DNA from: Clostridia bacterium
GTDB lineage: Bacteria > Bacillota > Clostridia > Christensenellales > UMGS416
Reading direction: 5' to 3'
Length of the DNA stretch: 64,000 nucleotides
Assembly (NCBI GenBank): GCA_016938675.1
Contig: JAFGUF010000001.1
Span: 62,001-126,000, forward strand
Shown piece after piece: positions 41,923 through 52,000 of this stretch. Under the pieces are notes generated by a model, which saw only the letters and a list, made by a program, of their open reading frames with translations, was not told the DNA's origin and did no database searches. The translations under genes were made by a program, and so were the position numbers. The first letter of the stretch is position 1. Each line of letters begins with the position of its first letter.

Positions 41923-43568
41923 TGGCAAAAGAAAAGAAAAATCTGCTGACATACAGGCAGGATGATAAATTTTATTATCAGCGGGCAATGAGACTAATTG
42001 ACAACATGGAAATAGTCCGTGGCATTAAGATGCTTAATGTCGCAATACAGCATAAACCGAAAAATATTGAGTACAGAATGAGCCTTTGCGATGTTCTCTC
42101 CGATATCGGATACTATTCAAAGTCAATTGATGAGATTATTGAAATTATGGTTATCGGCGATGATATTGACCCAAAGTGCTATTATATGCTTGGGTATAAT
42201 TATTATGAACTGGGCGAATATATTAAGGCACTCAATATGTTCGAAAGGTATCTCTCCATTAATCCCGAGGGTGAGCTAAGCGATGATGTATATTTCTTCC
42301 TTGAAAACATTGAGGACTTTACAGTGAGCTCATGGCAGGACTACAGCATGTTCCCGAGTCATATCTATTCCACAAAATCTGATATAACAAATATTGATGA
42401 AACAAGGATATCAGAAGACATCGATATATGGTCGAGGGAACAGAACATAAAAGCTTTGATGGCATACGCGAAGAAAGAATATGGAGAAGCAGCAAAAATA
42501 TGCAGAAACATTCTTTCACGGCTTCCGAGGCAAAGCAGTGTTCAGTGCACACTGGCTTTGGCTTTAAACAAGACAGGTGAAACGGATGAGAGCATTGAAA
42601 TAGCGAATAGCCTTTCAAAAGACGTACCAAACGACGCTGAAGAACTATTTAAGGTTAGCTTCGTATTATGTGAACTGCAAATGGACGAAAAGGCGAATGA
42701 TACGCTCAAAAAGCTGAAAGTAATTATGCCATACAGCGAAAAGATCAATCATTACCTTGCGATTTCATACTATAATACAGGAAATTTTGATGAAGCACTT
42801 AAGCTGTGGAATACATGCCTTGAAATAAGCGGCGATAAATTCAAGTACAACTGGTATATTGAAAACATATCCAGAGCCAGCCACAAAAGAATGAAATACA
42901 GCGATTTTCTGCCGAATGAGGCTATCAATGAAAACATTGCTTATCTTGAAAAAAGAGCCGCCGAATGCGAGCTTATGGGCGACAATCTTTGCTGGAGTGA
43001 TGAAAAATTCAAGACAATAGTTTTAGGAAGCTTTGAAAAATGCAGTGAAGACGTGCAGAAAAAACTTGCACAGATAATTTATGAATATGCTGACGCTGAC
43101 AGAGAAAGCATATTTAGAAAACTGCTCCTAAGCGATGATGTCGGAGAGAAGATAAAAAACGAGATACTATCATTCCTACACCATATGGACGCAAAAGAGC
43201 CATTTCTAATGATGACGGACTATCAGCTGGTTGATGTTGCAATTAATGTGATTTCGGTAGATAATAAAAGCAAGAGTGACTTTATTCAGGCTCTTAATTA
43301 TGCAATTAATAAAATGTGCAAAGATAAACTGGAAAAAGATTTGCTGATTGCACTATGGACTTCTGTCGCAATAAAGTTTATGGCTGAAAATAAAAGGCTA
43401 AAGAAGCATGAACTTTGGGCAGCGGCATTTTATTTTGAGGCTGTCAGTGATTTGTATTCGGCAGATGAGCTGATTGCCGAGGCAAAGGAACACGGCGTAT
43501 CAAAAAAGTCGCTTTTGGATGTTGCAAAACTGATAAGAGAAAAAAAGGAAGAAAAACATGATAATTGA
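41922..43568 (+). CDS. TPR-repeat protein
   Basis: 548 residues, largely helical, with tetratricopeptide-like units in the first 150 residues (KMLNVAIQHKPKNIEYRMSLCDVLSDIGYYSKSIDEIIEI, and YYMLGYNYYELGEYIKALNMFERYLSINPEG) and again at about 185-305. The C-terminal half is helical without a family I recognise. No signal peptide. The ATG overlaps the hslO stop, and its end overlaps the next gene by 11 bases. A scaffold role is possible but unproven. Confidence 0.8.
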   Translation: MAKEKKNLLTYRQDDKFYYQRAMRLIDNMEIVRGIKMLNVAIQHKPKNIEYRMSLCDVLSDIGYYSKSIDEIIEIMVIGDDIDPKCYYMLGYNYYELGEYIKALNMFERYLSINPEGELSDDVYFFLENIEDFTVSSWQDYSMFPSHIYSTKSDITNIDETRISEDIDIWSREQNIKALMAYAKKEYGEAAKICRNILSRLPRQSSVQCTLALALNKTGETDESIEIANSLSKDVPNDAEELFKVSFVLCELQMDEKANDTLKKLKVIMPYSEKINHYLAISYYNTGNFDEALKLWNTCLEISGDKFKYNWYIENISRASHKRMKYSDFLPNEAINENIAYLEKRAAECELMGDNLCWSDEKFKTIVLGSFEKCSEDVQKKLAQIIYEYADADRESIFRKLLLSDDVGEKIKNEILSFLHHMDAKEPFLMMTDYQLVDVAINVISVDNKSKSDFIQALNYAINKMCKDKLEKDLLIALWTSVAIKFMAENKRLKKHELWAAAFYFEAVSDLYSADELIAEAKEHGVSKKSLLDVAKLIREKKEEKHDN

Positions 43569-44397
43569 TTTTGACAACAAGTTCAGGGAATATCTTCAGA
43601 AATGGATGAAAGAAAACGCAGATCAATATAAAACACCGGAAGACATGGAAGCTGACGCAATGGATCTTTATGCTGACTGGATGAACTCTCCGGCTGACTG
43701 GCTGGAAGGGGAAGCGCCAGCTGAGTACTATGCAAAATTTGAAAGTGCAGAAGAACTTATAAGTATTCTGGTTGAACATCTAAACTCTGATGTAGGCGTT
43801 CCTGATTTGCTGCTTGACGCAATATCGGAATTCGGTGATGAATCAAAGGATTCGCTTGTTAAGCTGATTCACCTAGAATATGATATAGTAGAAAACAAAA
43901 AAGAGGAAGCTCAGATGCTGGCGATTAACCTGATAACGGAGCTTGATGATACATTTCTTTTTGATGAATATATTGACATGCTTTTCAATGAAAAGGCAAG
44001 TGAGGACATATGCGGGCTGATAATTGAAAGATTCGAGTTCGCGGGAAAAGAGATTGCAGAAAAGATATTGGCTAAATTATCAGGGACTGAGAGTGAACTT
44101 GTAAAGCTGCGCTGCGCGGATGTATTGGTCAATTTTCCGGGAGACGACAGGATTTATAATCTGTTGTCAAACATGTTCAATGAGTACACCGACACGGCTT
44201 TATTAGCTGCTTATCTCGGCAAGTACGGAGATAACAGGGCACTGGCCATGCTAAAGGAGGCGCTCGACTGGCCTGATATTAATTACCTGGATTACATAGA
44301 AATCAGGCATGCGATAGAGGAACTTGGCAGCGAATGCGAACATTATCGCAAATTTGAGGGCGACCCTTATTATGAATCACTTAAGAATTTAGAATAG
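43558..44397 (+). CDS. HEAT-like helical protein, unknown function
   Basis: 279 residues, acidic and helical, cytosolic. The middle (about 65-260) has repeated helix pairs resembling HEAT repeats, for example GVPDLLLDAISEFGDESKDSLVKLI and ELVKLRCADVLVNFPGDDRIYNLLSNMF. The N-terminal 60 residues are Trp- and Asp-rich (DLYADWMNSPADWLEG). I do not recognise a named family. It overlaps the TPR gene and is followed nine bases later by the HD gene, so the three probably act together or are at least co-expressed. Confidence 0.75.
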   Translation: MIIDFDNKFREYLQKWMKENADQYKTPEDMEADAMDLYADWMNSPADWLEGEAPAEYYAKFESAEELISILVEHLNSDVGVPDLLLDAISEFGDESKDSLVKLIHLEYDIVENKKEEAQMLAINLITELDDTFLFDEYIDMLFNEKASEDICGLIIERFEFAGKEIAEKILAKLSGTESELVKLRCADVLVNFPGDDRIYNLLSNMFNEYTDTALLAAYLGKYGDNRALAMLKEALDWPDINYLDYIEIRHAIEELGSECEHYRKFEGDPYYESLKNLE

Positions 44398-44406
44398 AGG
44401 AAATAA

Positions 44407-45081
44407 ATGGACAAAATAATAACACTTGAAGAAGTCAAAAACAATAAAAATATACAGGTTCTTATAGATACGGCAAATTCCGTGCTTGAGGCAATGGGGT
44501 ACACAGAGCATGGACTGCGGCACGTAGGATATGTAAGCAAAGTTTCATCTGATATTTTAAAAACATTAAATTATGACGAAAGAACCGTAGAGCTGGCGGC
44601 AATAGCCGGATGGGTTCACGATGTCGGTAACGCAATAAATAGGAATTTTCACGGCCTTAATGGAGCGTCGATGCTATACCCAATACTTAACGATATCGGC
44701 TTTCCTATTGAAGAAACGGCTATAATATTGGCAGCAGTAGGAAACCACGAAGCAGACACAGGAATCCCGGTGAGTCCTATTTCAGCAGCTTTAATAATTG
44801 CTGACAAAAGCGACGCGCACAGAACCAGAGTGAGAAGAAAGAACTTTAATCCAAATGACATTCATGATAAAGTGAATTATTCAATAAAAGAAAACAAGGT
44901 TTCAGTAAACGCTGATGAGAGAATCATTGAATACAGGCTCAGAATGGACGCATCGTCATCTGTAATGGAATTTATGGAGATATTCATGCCAAGAATGGTG
45001 ATGTGCCAGAAAGCTGCAGAGCTATTAAAATGCAGATTTGACATAGTGATAAACGACAGCCTGATAAACAACCATACGTAA
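44407..45081 (+). CDS. HD-domain phosphohydrolase
   Basis: 224 residues. The HD signature is present: HGLRHVGYVSKVS (first His), then GWVHDVGNAINRNFHG (HD pair, about residues 70-71), then VGNHEADTG and a final Asp in IIADKSDAHRTRVR. The arrangement suits a metal-dependent phosphohydrolase acting on nucleotides or a signalling nucleotide. Substrate unknown. AGAGGAAATAA precedes the ATG. Third in the run after hslO. Confidence 0.85.
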   Translation: MDKIITLEEVKNNKNIQVLIDTANSVLEAMGYTEHGLRHVGYVSKVSSDILKTLNYDERTVELAAIAGWVHDVGNAINRNFHGLNGASMLYPILNDIGFPIEETAIILAAVGNHEADTGIPVSPISAALIIADKSDAHRTRVRRKNFNPNDIHDKVNYSIKENKVSVNADERIIEYRLRMDASSSVMEFMEIFMPRMVMCQKAAELLKCRFDIVINDSLINNHT

Positions 45082-45132
45082 TTATAAGATGGCAATAAAG
45101 CGCTTGTTTCCCGAGCAAAAGGAGAGAAACAC

Positions 45133-46716
45133 TTGAAGAAAAAAATTATCATATTCATGCTTATTTTCGCTGCATTGCTTAGCAGCTGTTCAAAAATACC
45201 TAATACTGCGCAAGATTCAGAAACAGAGCCGGTGCTAGAAAACAATGAGAACGTAATTACTATTGGGCTTATCGGCCTTATGCCGGCAGCAGAGGATGAA
45301 GAATCCGTATCGGCAAGGATACACCAGAAGATACTTGATGACTTCGGAATCAATATTCAAACTATTACTTTCAGCGAAGAAAACTGGAAAGAGGAGCTGG
45401 ATGACATGATAGCCCAGGGTACGGTTCCTGATGTGTTCTTTCATGATGTAATTGATGATCCTTTGCAGTACAGGGAGCTAATTGACCTGGGGCTTGTAAG
45501 AGATATACCTAAGTCAATGTGGGTAAAGAGAGCAAACCTAGCCAAGGTATTAAGCTGGTATGAAGATATCTATTCAGTTGATGGAAAGATGTATTTCGTA
45601 CCGAGAACCTATCAAACATTTGATCAGACTCACGGCGCATCCTATGCTATATTGTATAGACGTGACTGGGCATACCTTTTAAGCGCAATTCCTCCGGAGG
45701 ACCCGCACTATTATAACGTGATGGATATGATGAGGCTTTTTGTATCATCAGACCCGGACAGCAACAACGTAAAAGACACATGGGGAATTACAGGCGGAGA
45801 TGATATTGACTTTATAAACCACGCATTTTTAGAGCCTTTTGGCGTACGGGAATGGGTTTTCGAAGACGGCAAATGGATACCCGGGCTATTAAGTAGCAAA
45901 GCAAAGGAAGCCGTGGCCTGGATAAGCCAGCTCTATAAAGAGGGCGTTGTGGACCCTGATTTTACACAGCAGACCAGCACAGACGCATTAAATAAATTTA
46001 TAACCGGGAAATCCGGCTCATGCCTTGTCAGCATTTTCCCGGAACAGCTTAAGGAAATTGAGGAGAAGTGGCTGATATACAACACTGATCCGATTGAGCA
46101 CTCAGTTGATATTATGCCTTTATATTTTGCACCTGATGGATACAGGTACAATGAAACCGAGACATTCTCAACCGGCACAATGTTTTCATCAAAATTAAGT
46201 GATGAAAACCTTGAAAAGGTGCTGGATTTATTCGACTGGCTGTATTCCGTTGAAGGCAGAACCTATATGGAATATGGTGAAGAGAATAAAGACTATTCAA
46301 TAGTGTTTAATGAGATTACGCCAAAGAGCGACGGAGAAGAAGAAATTCAGCTATTTTCTGACAAAAACATTGAGTACAAGCCGCTTGAGAATCTTGCAAG
46401 CTGGAATCTTGATTTCTTGCCGGATTATAGCGGAGTAACTGAGTTTCAAAGCTACGGCATAAGCGTATTGCAGTATGATATCTGGGCATTCAGCTATCCG
46501 AAGGAACTATTCACAAACGGAATGATAACGCCAGAAATCTGCGTACTAAACATTGAAGATGTTGCAAGAGATATGCTGTTTGAAGTCATAATGGTATCTT
46601 CTGATTTTGATTCCAGCTGGGAGAGGTATGTTGAGTATTGCTATGATACATTTAACGTAGAGGAAGCAGGAGAAGAAGTGGCACAAAGAGCCACGGAACT
46701 CGGCATAACACCATAA
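45133..46716 (+). CDS. Orphan extracellular solute-binding lipoprotein
   Basis: 527 residues. Lipobox LLSSC (Cys about residue 17). The fold pattern is that of large carbohydrate-type ABC binding proteins (ITFSEENWKEELDDMIAQGTVPDVFFHDVIDDP, RRDWAYLLSAIPPEDPHYYNVMDMMRLF, DWLYSVEGRTYMEYG). Start is TTG at 45133 after AAAGGAGAG. No permease or ATPase gene is nearby, so any transporter partner is encoded elsewhere, or the protein has a non-transport role. Confidence 0.85.
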   Translation: MKKKIIIFMLIFAALLSSCSKIPNTAQDSETEPVLENNENVITIGLIGLMPAAEDEESVSARIHQKILDDFGINIQTITFSEENWKEELDDMIAQGTVPDVFFHDVIDDPLQYRELIDLGLVRDIPKSMWVKRANLAKVLSWYEDIYSVDGKMYFVPRTYQTFDQTHGASYAILYRRDWAYLLSAIPPEDPHYYNVMDMMRLFVSSDPDSNNVKDTWGITGGDDIDFINHAFLEPFGVREWVFEDGKWIPGLLSSKAKEAVAWISQLYKEGVVDPDFTQQTSTDALNKFITGKSGSCLVSIFPEQLKEIEEKWLIYNTDPIEHSVDIMPLYFAPDGYRYNETETFSTGTMFSSKLSDENLEKVLDLFDWLYSVEGRTYMEYGEENKDYSIVFNEITPKSDGEEEIQLFSDKNIEYKPLENLASWNLDFLPDYSGVTEFQSYGISVLQYDIWAFSYPKELFTNGMITPEICVLNIEDVARDMLFEVIMVSSDFDSSWERYVEYCYDTFNVEEAGEEVAQRATELGITP

Positions 46717-46725
46717 GGATACATA

Positions 46726-48183
46726 ATGAAAAATATAAACTTATGTATAGTTTTTTTTCTGATAGTTGCGATTTTAATATTTTCTGGATGCGACAATAGC
46801 AAAATAAAGGCTGTAAAAATTCAAATTGACAACAGTAATATATCTGCTGACAAAGCAGATGGGCTTGATATTGTTGGAAGAAATATTGTAATAACAAAGG
46901 GCGGCTCATATTTGCTTTCGGGATATGGCACTGAAGTTCAAATAACAATTTACAGTGAAGACCCGGTTGAGCTGATACTGGATGATTTGCAGCTATACAA
47001 CGAATCTTATTCAGTGATTAATGTGATTTCTGAGGCAAAAGTCAGCATCGTAAGCACCGGGACAGAAGGAAACGTATTATCAATAGGCAGCGGTAAATTA
47101 ACCGGATGCATAGAATCAGACGGCCCGCTTTATTTTTATGGCGATACGCAGATAAAAGTTCAGGGAATTATGTGCATCAAATCGAACGAAAAAATAATAC
47201 TTGACGGACAGCTAAGCCTATATTCTATGGTTGATGCTGTAAGTGCAGACTCAATAAGCATCATTGGAGGGAACATATCAATAGTAACAGGGCAGGACGG
47301 TTTCAATGCTGATAAGATTGAAATAGAGCAGGGTAGCATCTCAATAACAGGAAATGGTGAAAAGAGCAGGAAGATTTACTCGAAGGGCGATATCTTAATA
47401 AGCGGTGGTGACATTCATTTAAGCACAACTGACGACGGATTAAGCGCCAAAGGTGATTTCGTACTGACAGACGGCAGCCTGATTATTGAATCGGAAGATG
47501 ACGCAATTCATGCAGGAGAAAATGCAAAGATATCAGGGGGCTCAATCGACATCCAAAAATGTCTAGAAGGAATAGAAAGCTCACATATTGAAATCAGCGG
47601 TGGTTCAATTTCAATGGTATCTGAAAATGACGGACTCAATGCTGCTTTTGACGATAAAGACAATAAAGGTTCAGCAGATATTAATATATCCGGAGGCGAA
47701 ATTAGCATTAATGCGAGCGGCGACGGGCTGGACGCGAATGGCAGCATATTCGTCAGCGGCGGCGTATTATTTGTAAGCGGCGCTAATGGCGGAAAGAACA
47801 ATGCTATTGATTTTGATATTGATTTTGTTATAGACGGAGGAACAATCATTGCAGCGGGAAACAATCTTGGAGCAAAACCGCCGTCAGTAAACAGCCTGCA
47901 GAATTCAATTGTAGTTTCATTTGACAGCACTCATAGCGAAACTTTTGTTTTAAACGATAAAGAAGGCGCTGCGATTTTGGCAGCGAATTTTCCTAAGCCA
48001 TATGACTGCGTTATTATTTCTTTGGGCAGCTTAATTGAGAGCAATACTTACTATTACGGTATCGCAGAAATTGAAAGCTTAAACAGCGCCTATTCGCTAG
48101 ACCTAGAAAATAGCGGCGTTTTTTTATCAAAACTTGGAGAGTTTACTGTCTCTGAAAGCGTTACTCTAGTACATTCAAAATAG
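46726..48183 (+). CDS. Cthe_2159-like beta-helix carbohydrate-binding lipoprotein
   Basis: 485 residues with a lipobox (LIFSGC, Cys about residue 24). The body is a right-handed beta-helix of repeated short rungs such as ISGGSIDI, ISGGEISINASGDGLDANG and SEDDAIHAGENAKISGGS, the pattern of DUF4353, of which C. thermocellum Cthe_2159 binds cellulose and pectic polymers. Asp/Gly-rich turns would bind calcium. It starts nine bases after the solute-binding protein gene, so a shared role at the surface in polysaccharide capture is a reasonable inference. Confidence 0.82.
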   Translation: MKNINLCIVFFLIVAILIFSGCDNSKIKAVKIQIDNSNISADKADGLDIVGRNIVITKGGSYLLSGYGTEVQITIYSEDPVELILDDLQLYNESYSVINVISEAKVSIVSTGTEGNVLSIGSGKLTGCIESDGPLYFYGDTQIKVQGIMCIKSNEKIILDGQLSLYSMVDAVSADSISIIGGNISIVTGQDGFNADKIEIEQGSISITGNGEKSRKIYSKGDILISGGDIHLSTTDDGLSAKGDFVLTDGSLIIESEDDAIHAGENAKISGGSIDIQKCLEGIESSHIEISGGSISMVSENDGLNAAFDDKDNKGSADINISGGEISINASGDGLDANGSIFVSGGVLFVSGANGGKNNAIDFDIDFVIDGGTIIAAGNNLGAKPPSVNSLQNSIVVSFDSTHSETFVLNDKEGAAILAANFPKPYDCVIISLGSLIESNTYYYGIAEIESLNSAYSLDLENSGVFLSKLGEFTVSESVTLVHSK

Positions 48184-48265
48184 AACTTTTTCACATATAT
48201 AAACATATTTTTTTATACTCATTTATGATATAATTATTGAAAAATAGATTATGAAAGAGGCTGTA

Positions 48266-48838
48266 ATGAGTAGTTTTTTTGCCTATTTATCAAGGATGAA
48301 GTTCATCAAGCGCTGGGGCCTGATGAGAAATACATACGAAGAAAACATACAGGAACACAGTATGCAGGTTGCCATGATTGCCCATGGGCTGGCCTTAGCT
48401 GAAAATAAATTCTTTGGCGGCAGCTACGACGCAAATTATATTATGGTTCTAGCAGCGTATCATGAGGTCAGCGAGATAATAACAGGCGATTTGCCCACAC
48501 CTATTAAATATTATAATCCCAAGATAATGAAAGAATATAAAAAAATCGAGAATATGGCCAGCATAAAGATTCTGAATATGTTACCGGATGAGCTTCAGGC
48601 AGACTATAGAGATGTTATCACGCAACCGGATGATAAGAATCACAAAATAGTCAAAGCGGCAGATAAAATAGCGGCATACATAAAATGTGTTGAGGAGCTA
48701 TCAGCAGGCAACCATGAATTCACAAGAGCTGAGGCAGCAACCAAAAAGGCAATAGATGAGCTTGATCTTAGGAGCGTTAAGTACTTTATGGATACATTTA
48801 TGGAAAGCTATAGCCTGACATTAGATGAATTAAACTGA
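48266..48838 (+). CDS. yfbR: YfbR-like 5'-deoxynucleotidase (HD domain)
   Basis: 190 residues. The YfbR pattern is clear: RWGLMRNTYEENIQEHSMQVAMIAHGLA (first metal His), YHEVSEIITGDLPTPIKYY with the characteristic E/D pair, and a final Asp in VKAADKIAAYIKC. It removes phosphate from deoxynucleoside 5'-monophosphates. I chose the ATG at 48266 because AGAGG lies five bases upstream; an in-frame ATG at 48251 lacks a site. A TATAAT box is near 48229. Confidence 0.9.
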   Translation: MSSFFAYLSRMKFIKRWGLMRNTYEENIQEHSMQVAMIAHGLALAENKFFGGSYDANYIMVLAAYHEVSEIITGDLPTPIKYYNPKIMKEYKKIENMASIKILNMLPDELQADYRDVITQPDDKNHKIVKAADKIAAYIKCVEELSAGNHEFTRAEAATKKAIDELDLRSVKYFMDTFMESYSLTLDELN

Positions 48839-49004
48839 ATTTTGATTACAAAAACACAAAATATAGCTGATAGCCCATAAAATCTTACGAAAATGTTACA
48901 ACATTGTTGATTGTTTTGATTATTTATGATATTATAGCAACACATAAAGTTAACAAATTTTATGTTTGTATGGGTATTTACAATAAGATGGATGGACATG
49001 CTAA

Positions 49005-52000
49005 GTGAAGAAAAAGATTCTGATTATGATCATACTTACTGCGCTGCTGACAGCCTTTGTGCTGCCTGCGCCTGTTGCGTATGCCTCTGATTATAGTTAT
49101 ATCAAGGTTAAGCTTGCCTCTATGGGCAGCGTAAGCAGCGTAAATATTAAAATTGACGGTTCATATTATATAAAGGAAAGCCCATATTACCCTCTAGTAA
49201 GAGGAAAAAGCTACGTGATTAAAACTTCAGGTACAGGCATATCCATAAGCGACGGAAGCACGACAACATACCTAGGAGTTACAGCGACATTTATAAGGAC
49301 GCAGGATTCATCCGATACTAACTGGATGATAATAAATAATCCGTCTTATGGCATGGTCAATTATCCTGCTGACGTCAAGTTCATACGAAATGGTAGCTAT
49401 ATTGATACCATATGCACACTATTTATGGAGACATATCTTGTAGGCGTAGTAGGGCATGAGATGAGCCCTTCTTGGCCTATAGAGGCCTTGAAGGCGCAGG
49501 CGGTAGCAGCCAGGACATATGCAATGCGGTATATAAGCGCCTCTAACACCTATGATGTAGTAGATACTACAACCCATCAGGTATATAAGGGCTACACTCC
49601 TGACAGAGATGAAAGGGTTGTTGAGGCGGTATACGCGACCGCAGGCGAGGCTCTGCTATGGGGCACAACTTTTGCAGACGGTGTTTATTCAGCCAGCAAC
49701 GGCGGGCAGACCATGACAAGAGTTCCGAAGTGGGGTACAGTTAACTATTATCACGAGCTTAAGGACGACCCTTACGACAAAAAGAACCCTGCCAGCCCGA
49801 AATTTGAGTTCTTTTTCCCAAAAGTAATAACAACAACAAACAAATTAGACAGCAGAATGGATCTGATGATTAGAAACCTTGCGTCTTCAAAACTGAAGGC
49901 TCAGGGTGTAAATGTTGATGCATCTAATATTACTATAACTGGCATTAACTCTGTAGTGCCGCATACTTTGCCTGCAGCTACTTCATACGGAGACTATCCT
50001 GCTGGATCGTATCAGTATACAAAGATTGATGTAAGTGCGGTAATTGATTATTCAGGAAGTGCAGTAATACCGGTAGGCGATACTCCGAGCCTTGAATTTA
50101 TTACAACTGGAGTTGTAAGCCTGCTTTCATCCACACGAATGAGGATACGAAGCGGGCCATCAACCAGCTATTCAATCGCTGGATATGTAGACAATGGCGA
50201 AACTCTTGATGTATACGACATTAGAGATGATGATTGGCTTGCCATAAAATATGGTGATATATCAGGCTATGTAATGAAGGTTTACGTTGAAATGGCACCC
50301 TATGATGAACCTGAAGAGACGCCGGAAGAGATAAGCATACCGGGAGTAATAACTGGGACAATTGAAGAGTATACATCAGTCTACAGTGAAGCCTCTGTGG
50401 ATTCCAGTGTTGATGACGCGTTGACAGGAACGGCAGAGGTAACGATAATTGAGTATATAGATGCGGAAACTGACTGGCTTAAGATAACATACGGCGACAA
50501 AACAGGCTATGTTCTTGAAGAGAAAGTTGATTACGACAAAAGCCTTCTAGACAATGACGACAGCCCTACAGCAAGCGGACAAGCGATTACTGTAACGCTG
50601 GATTACTCAACTTTACAAGAGAAATTCGCCTCAAGTTCATCGTACCTAAAATATCACAGCATACTAAGCGTAAGTGAATCACCCAGCGGGGAACAGATAA
50701 TACTGGCTGCCAGCAGGTATGGCCACGGAATAGGGATGTCCCAGCGCGGTGCACAACAGATGGCATATGAAGGATGGACATATACTGAGATTCTGGGCTT
50801 CTACTACAACGGAACAATATTAACAGACTTTGCAATCACTGAGAATGCATTGCCTTCGGCTATCGAAAAGCCTCTTGTCAGTGCGCATACAACAACTGAT
50901 AATGTTAATGTGCGAAAAGGCCCTTCCACCAGTTATTCAGTAGTTGCTTCTATTGACAAAAATGTCGAGATTTATGTAATTTCCGTTGACAGCTGGTGCA
51001 ACGTATACATACCGTCTCTTAAGATATCCGGTTATATGTCTAAAGATTATCTGAATTTAGAATACGATTCTACTGATGTGGTATTAAAATATGCAGATGT
51101 TGTTTATCACGAAGGAATATATAAGGTTACAGCAACATCACTGAATTTAAGGACTGCGCCAGTAATATCAAACAATATAATATCCGAAATGCCAAAGGAT
51201 ACACAGGTAAAGAGGCTGGATTCTGACGGCAGCTGGCTAAAAATTATAGATACAAGCAATAACATCGGATGGTGCTCGGCTGACTACCTGACAAAAATCG
51301 GGGATGCAGTAGCTGAACCGACTCCGACAGCTGAACCGACACCCAGCCCAGAGCCAACGGAATCGGCTGATCCTACAGAATCAGTTGAGCCTACGGCATC
51401 AGTTGAACCAACGAATTCAGCAGCACCTACGGACACTACGGCTCCTACTGAATCTGCAACAGCATCGCCGTCACCTTCGCCATCGCCGTCTGCTTCGCCG
51501 ACTCAGTCGCCCACATCTACTGTTTCGCCATCTCCATCGCCGTCAGCGAGCGAGGAGCCAAGTGATTCTCCGGAACCAACGCAGTCACCTGCGCCTACTG
51601 AATCGCCGGAACCAACGGGAGACACGGGGGCAGACGATGAACTAACTGGAACTGTAAACACTGACGGCAGCTCTCTTCTGAGAATAAGAAATGCCGCTTC
51701 AGTCAATGCTTCCATTGTAGGCTATGTACCTCATGGTACTGTGATTACAATTCTTGAGGACAGAGACGACGGCTGGCTGTATATTAACTACGAAACAAAG
51801 CTGGGATACGTAATAGATGATTATGTAATATTCGACGGCGTCAAAGAGGACGAAACAGGTGACAGCCTGGAGGACGATGACTCCGAAGACAGTGCCGTAA
51901 TTACAGGAACAATAAAGCTCGAAGTTTCGGCAAATCTTAGAATAAGAAGCCAGGCTAACACAACATCATCAATATTAGGATATGTGCCAAACGGCGCGCA

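Noticed and set aside
48890-48912. Small palindrome AATGTT-AC-AACATT before the SpoIID gene
   Set aside because: The loop is too short for a stable hairpin and no T-run follows; likely chance in A+T-rich DNA.
51303-51660. Repetitive stretch in the SpoIID gene and frames inside it
   Set aside because: It is the in-frame Pro/Thr/Ser/Glu linker of the wall protein; the alternative frames are by-products of its codon bias, not genes, and it is not a CRISPR array.
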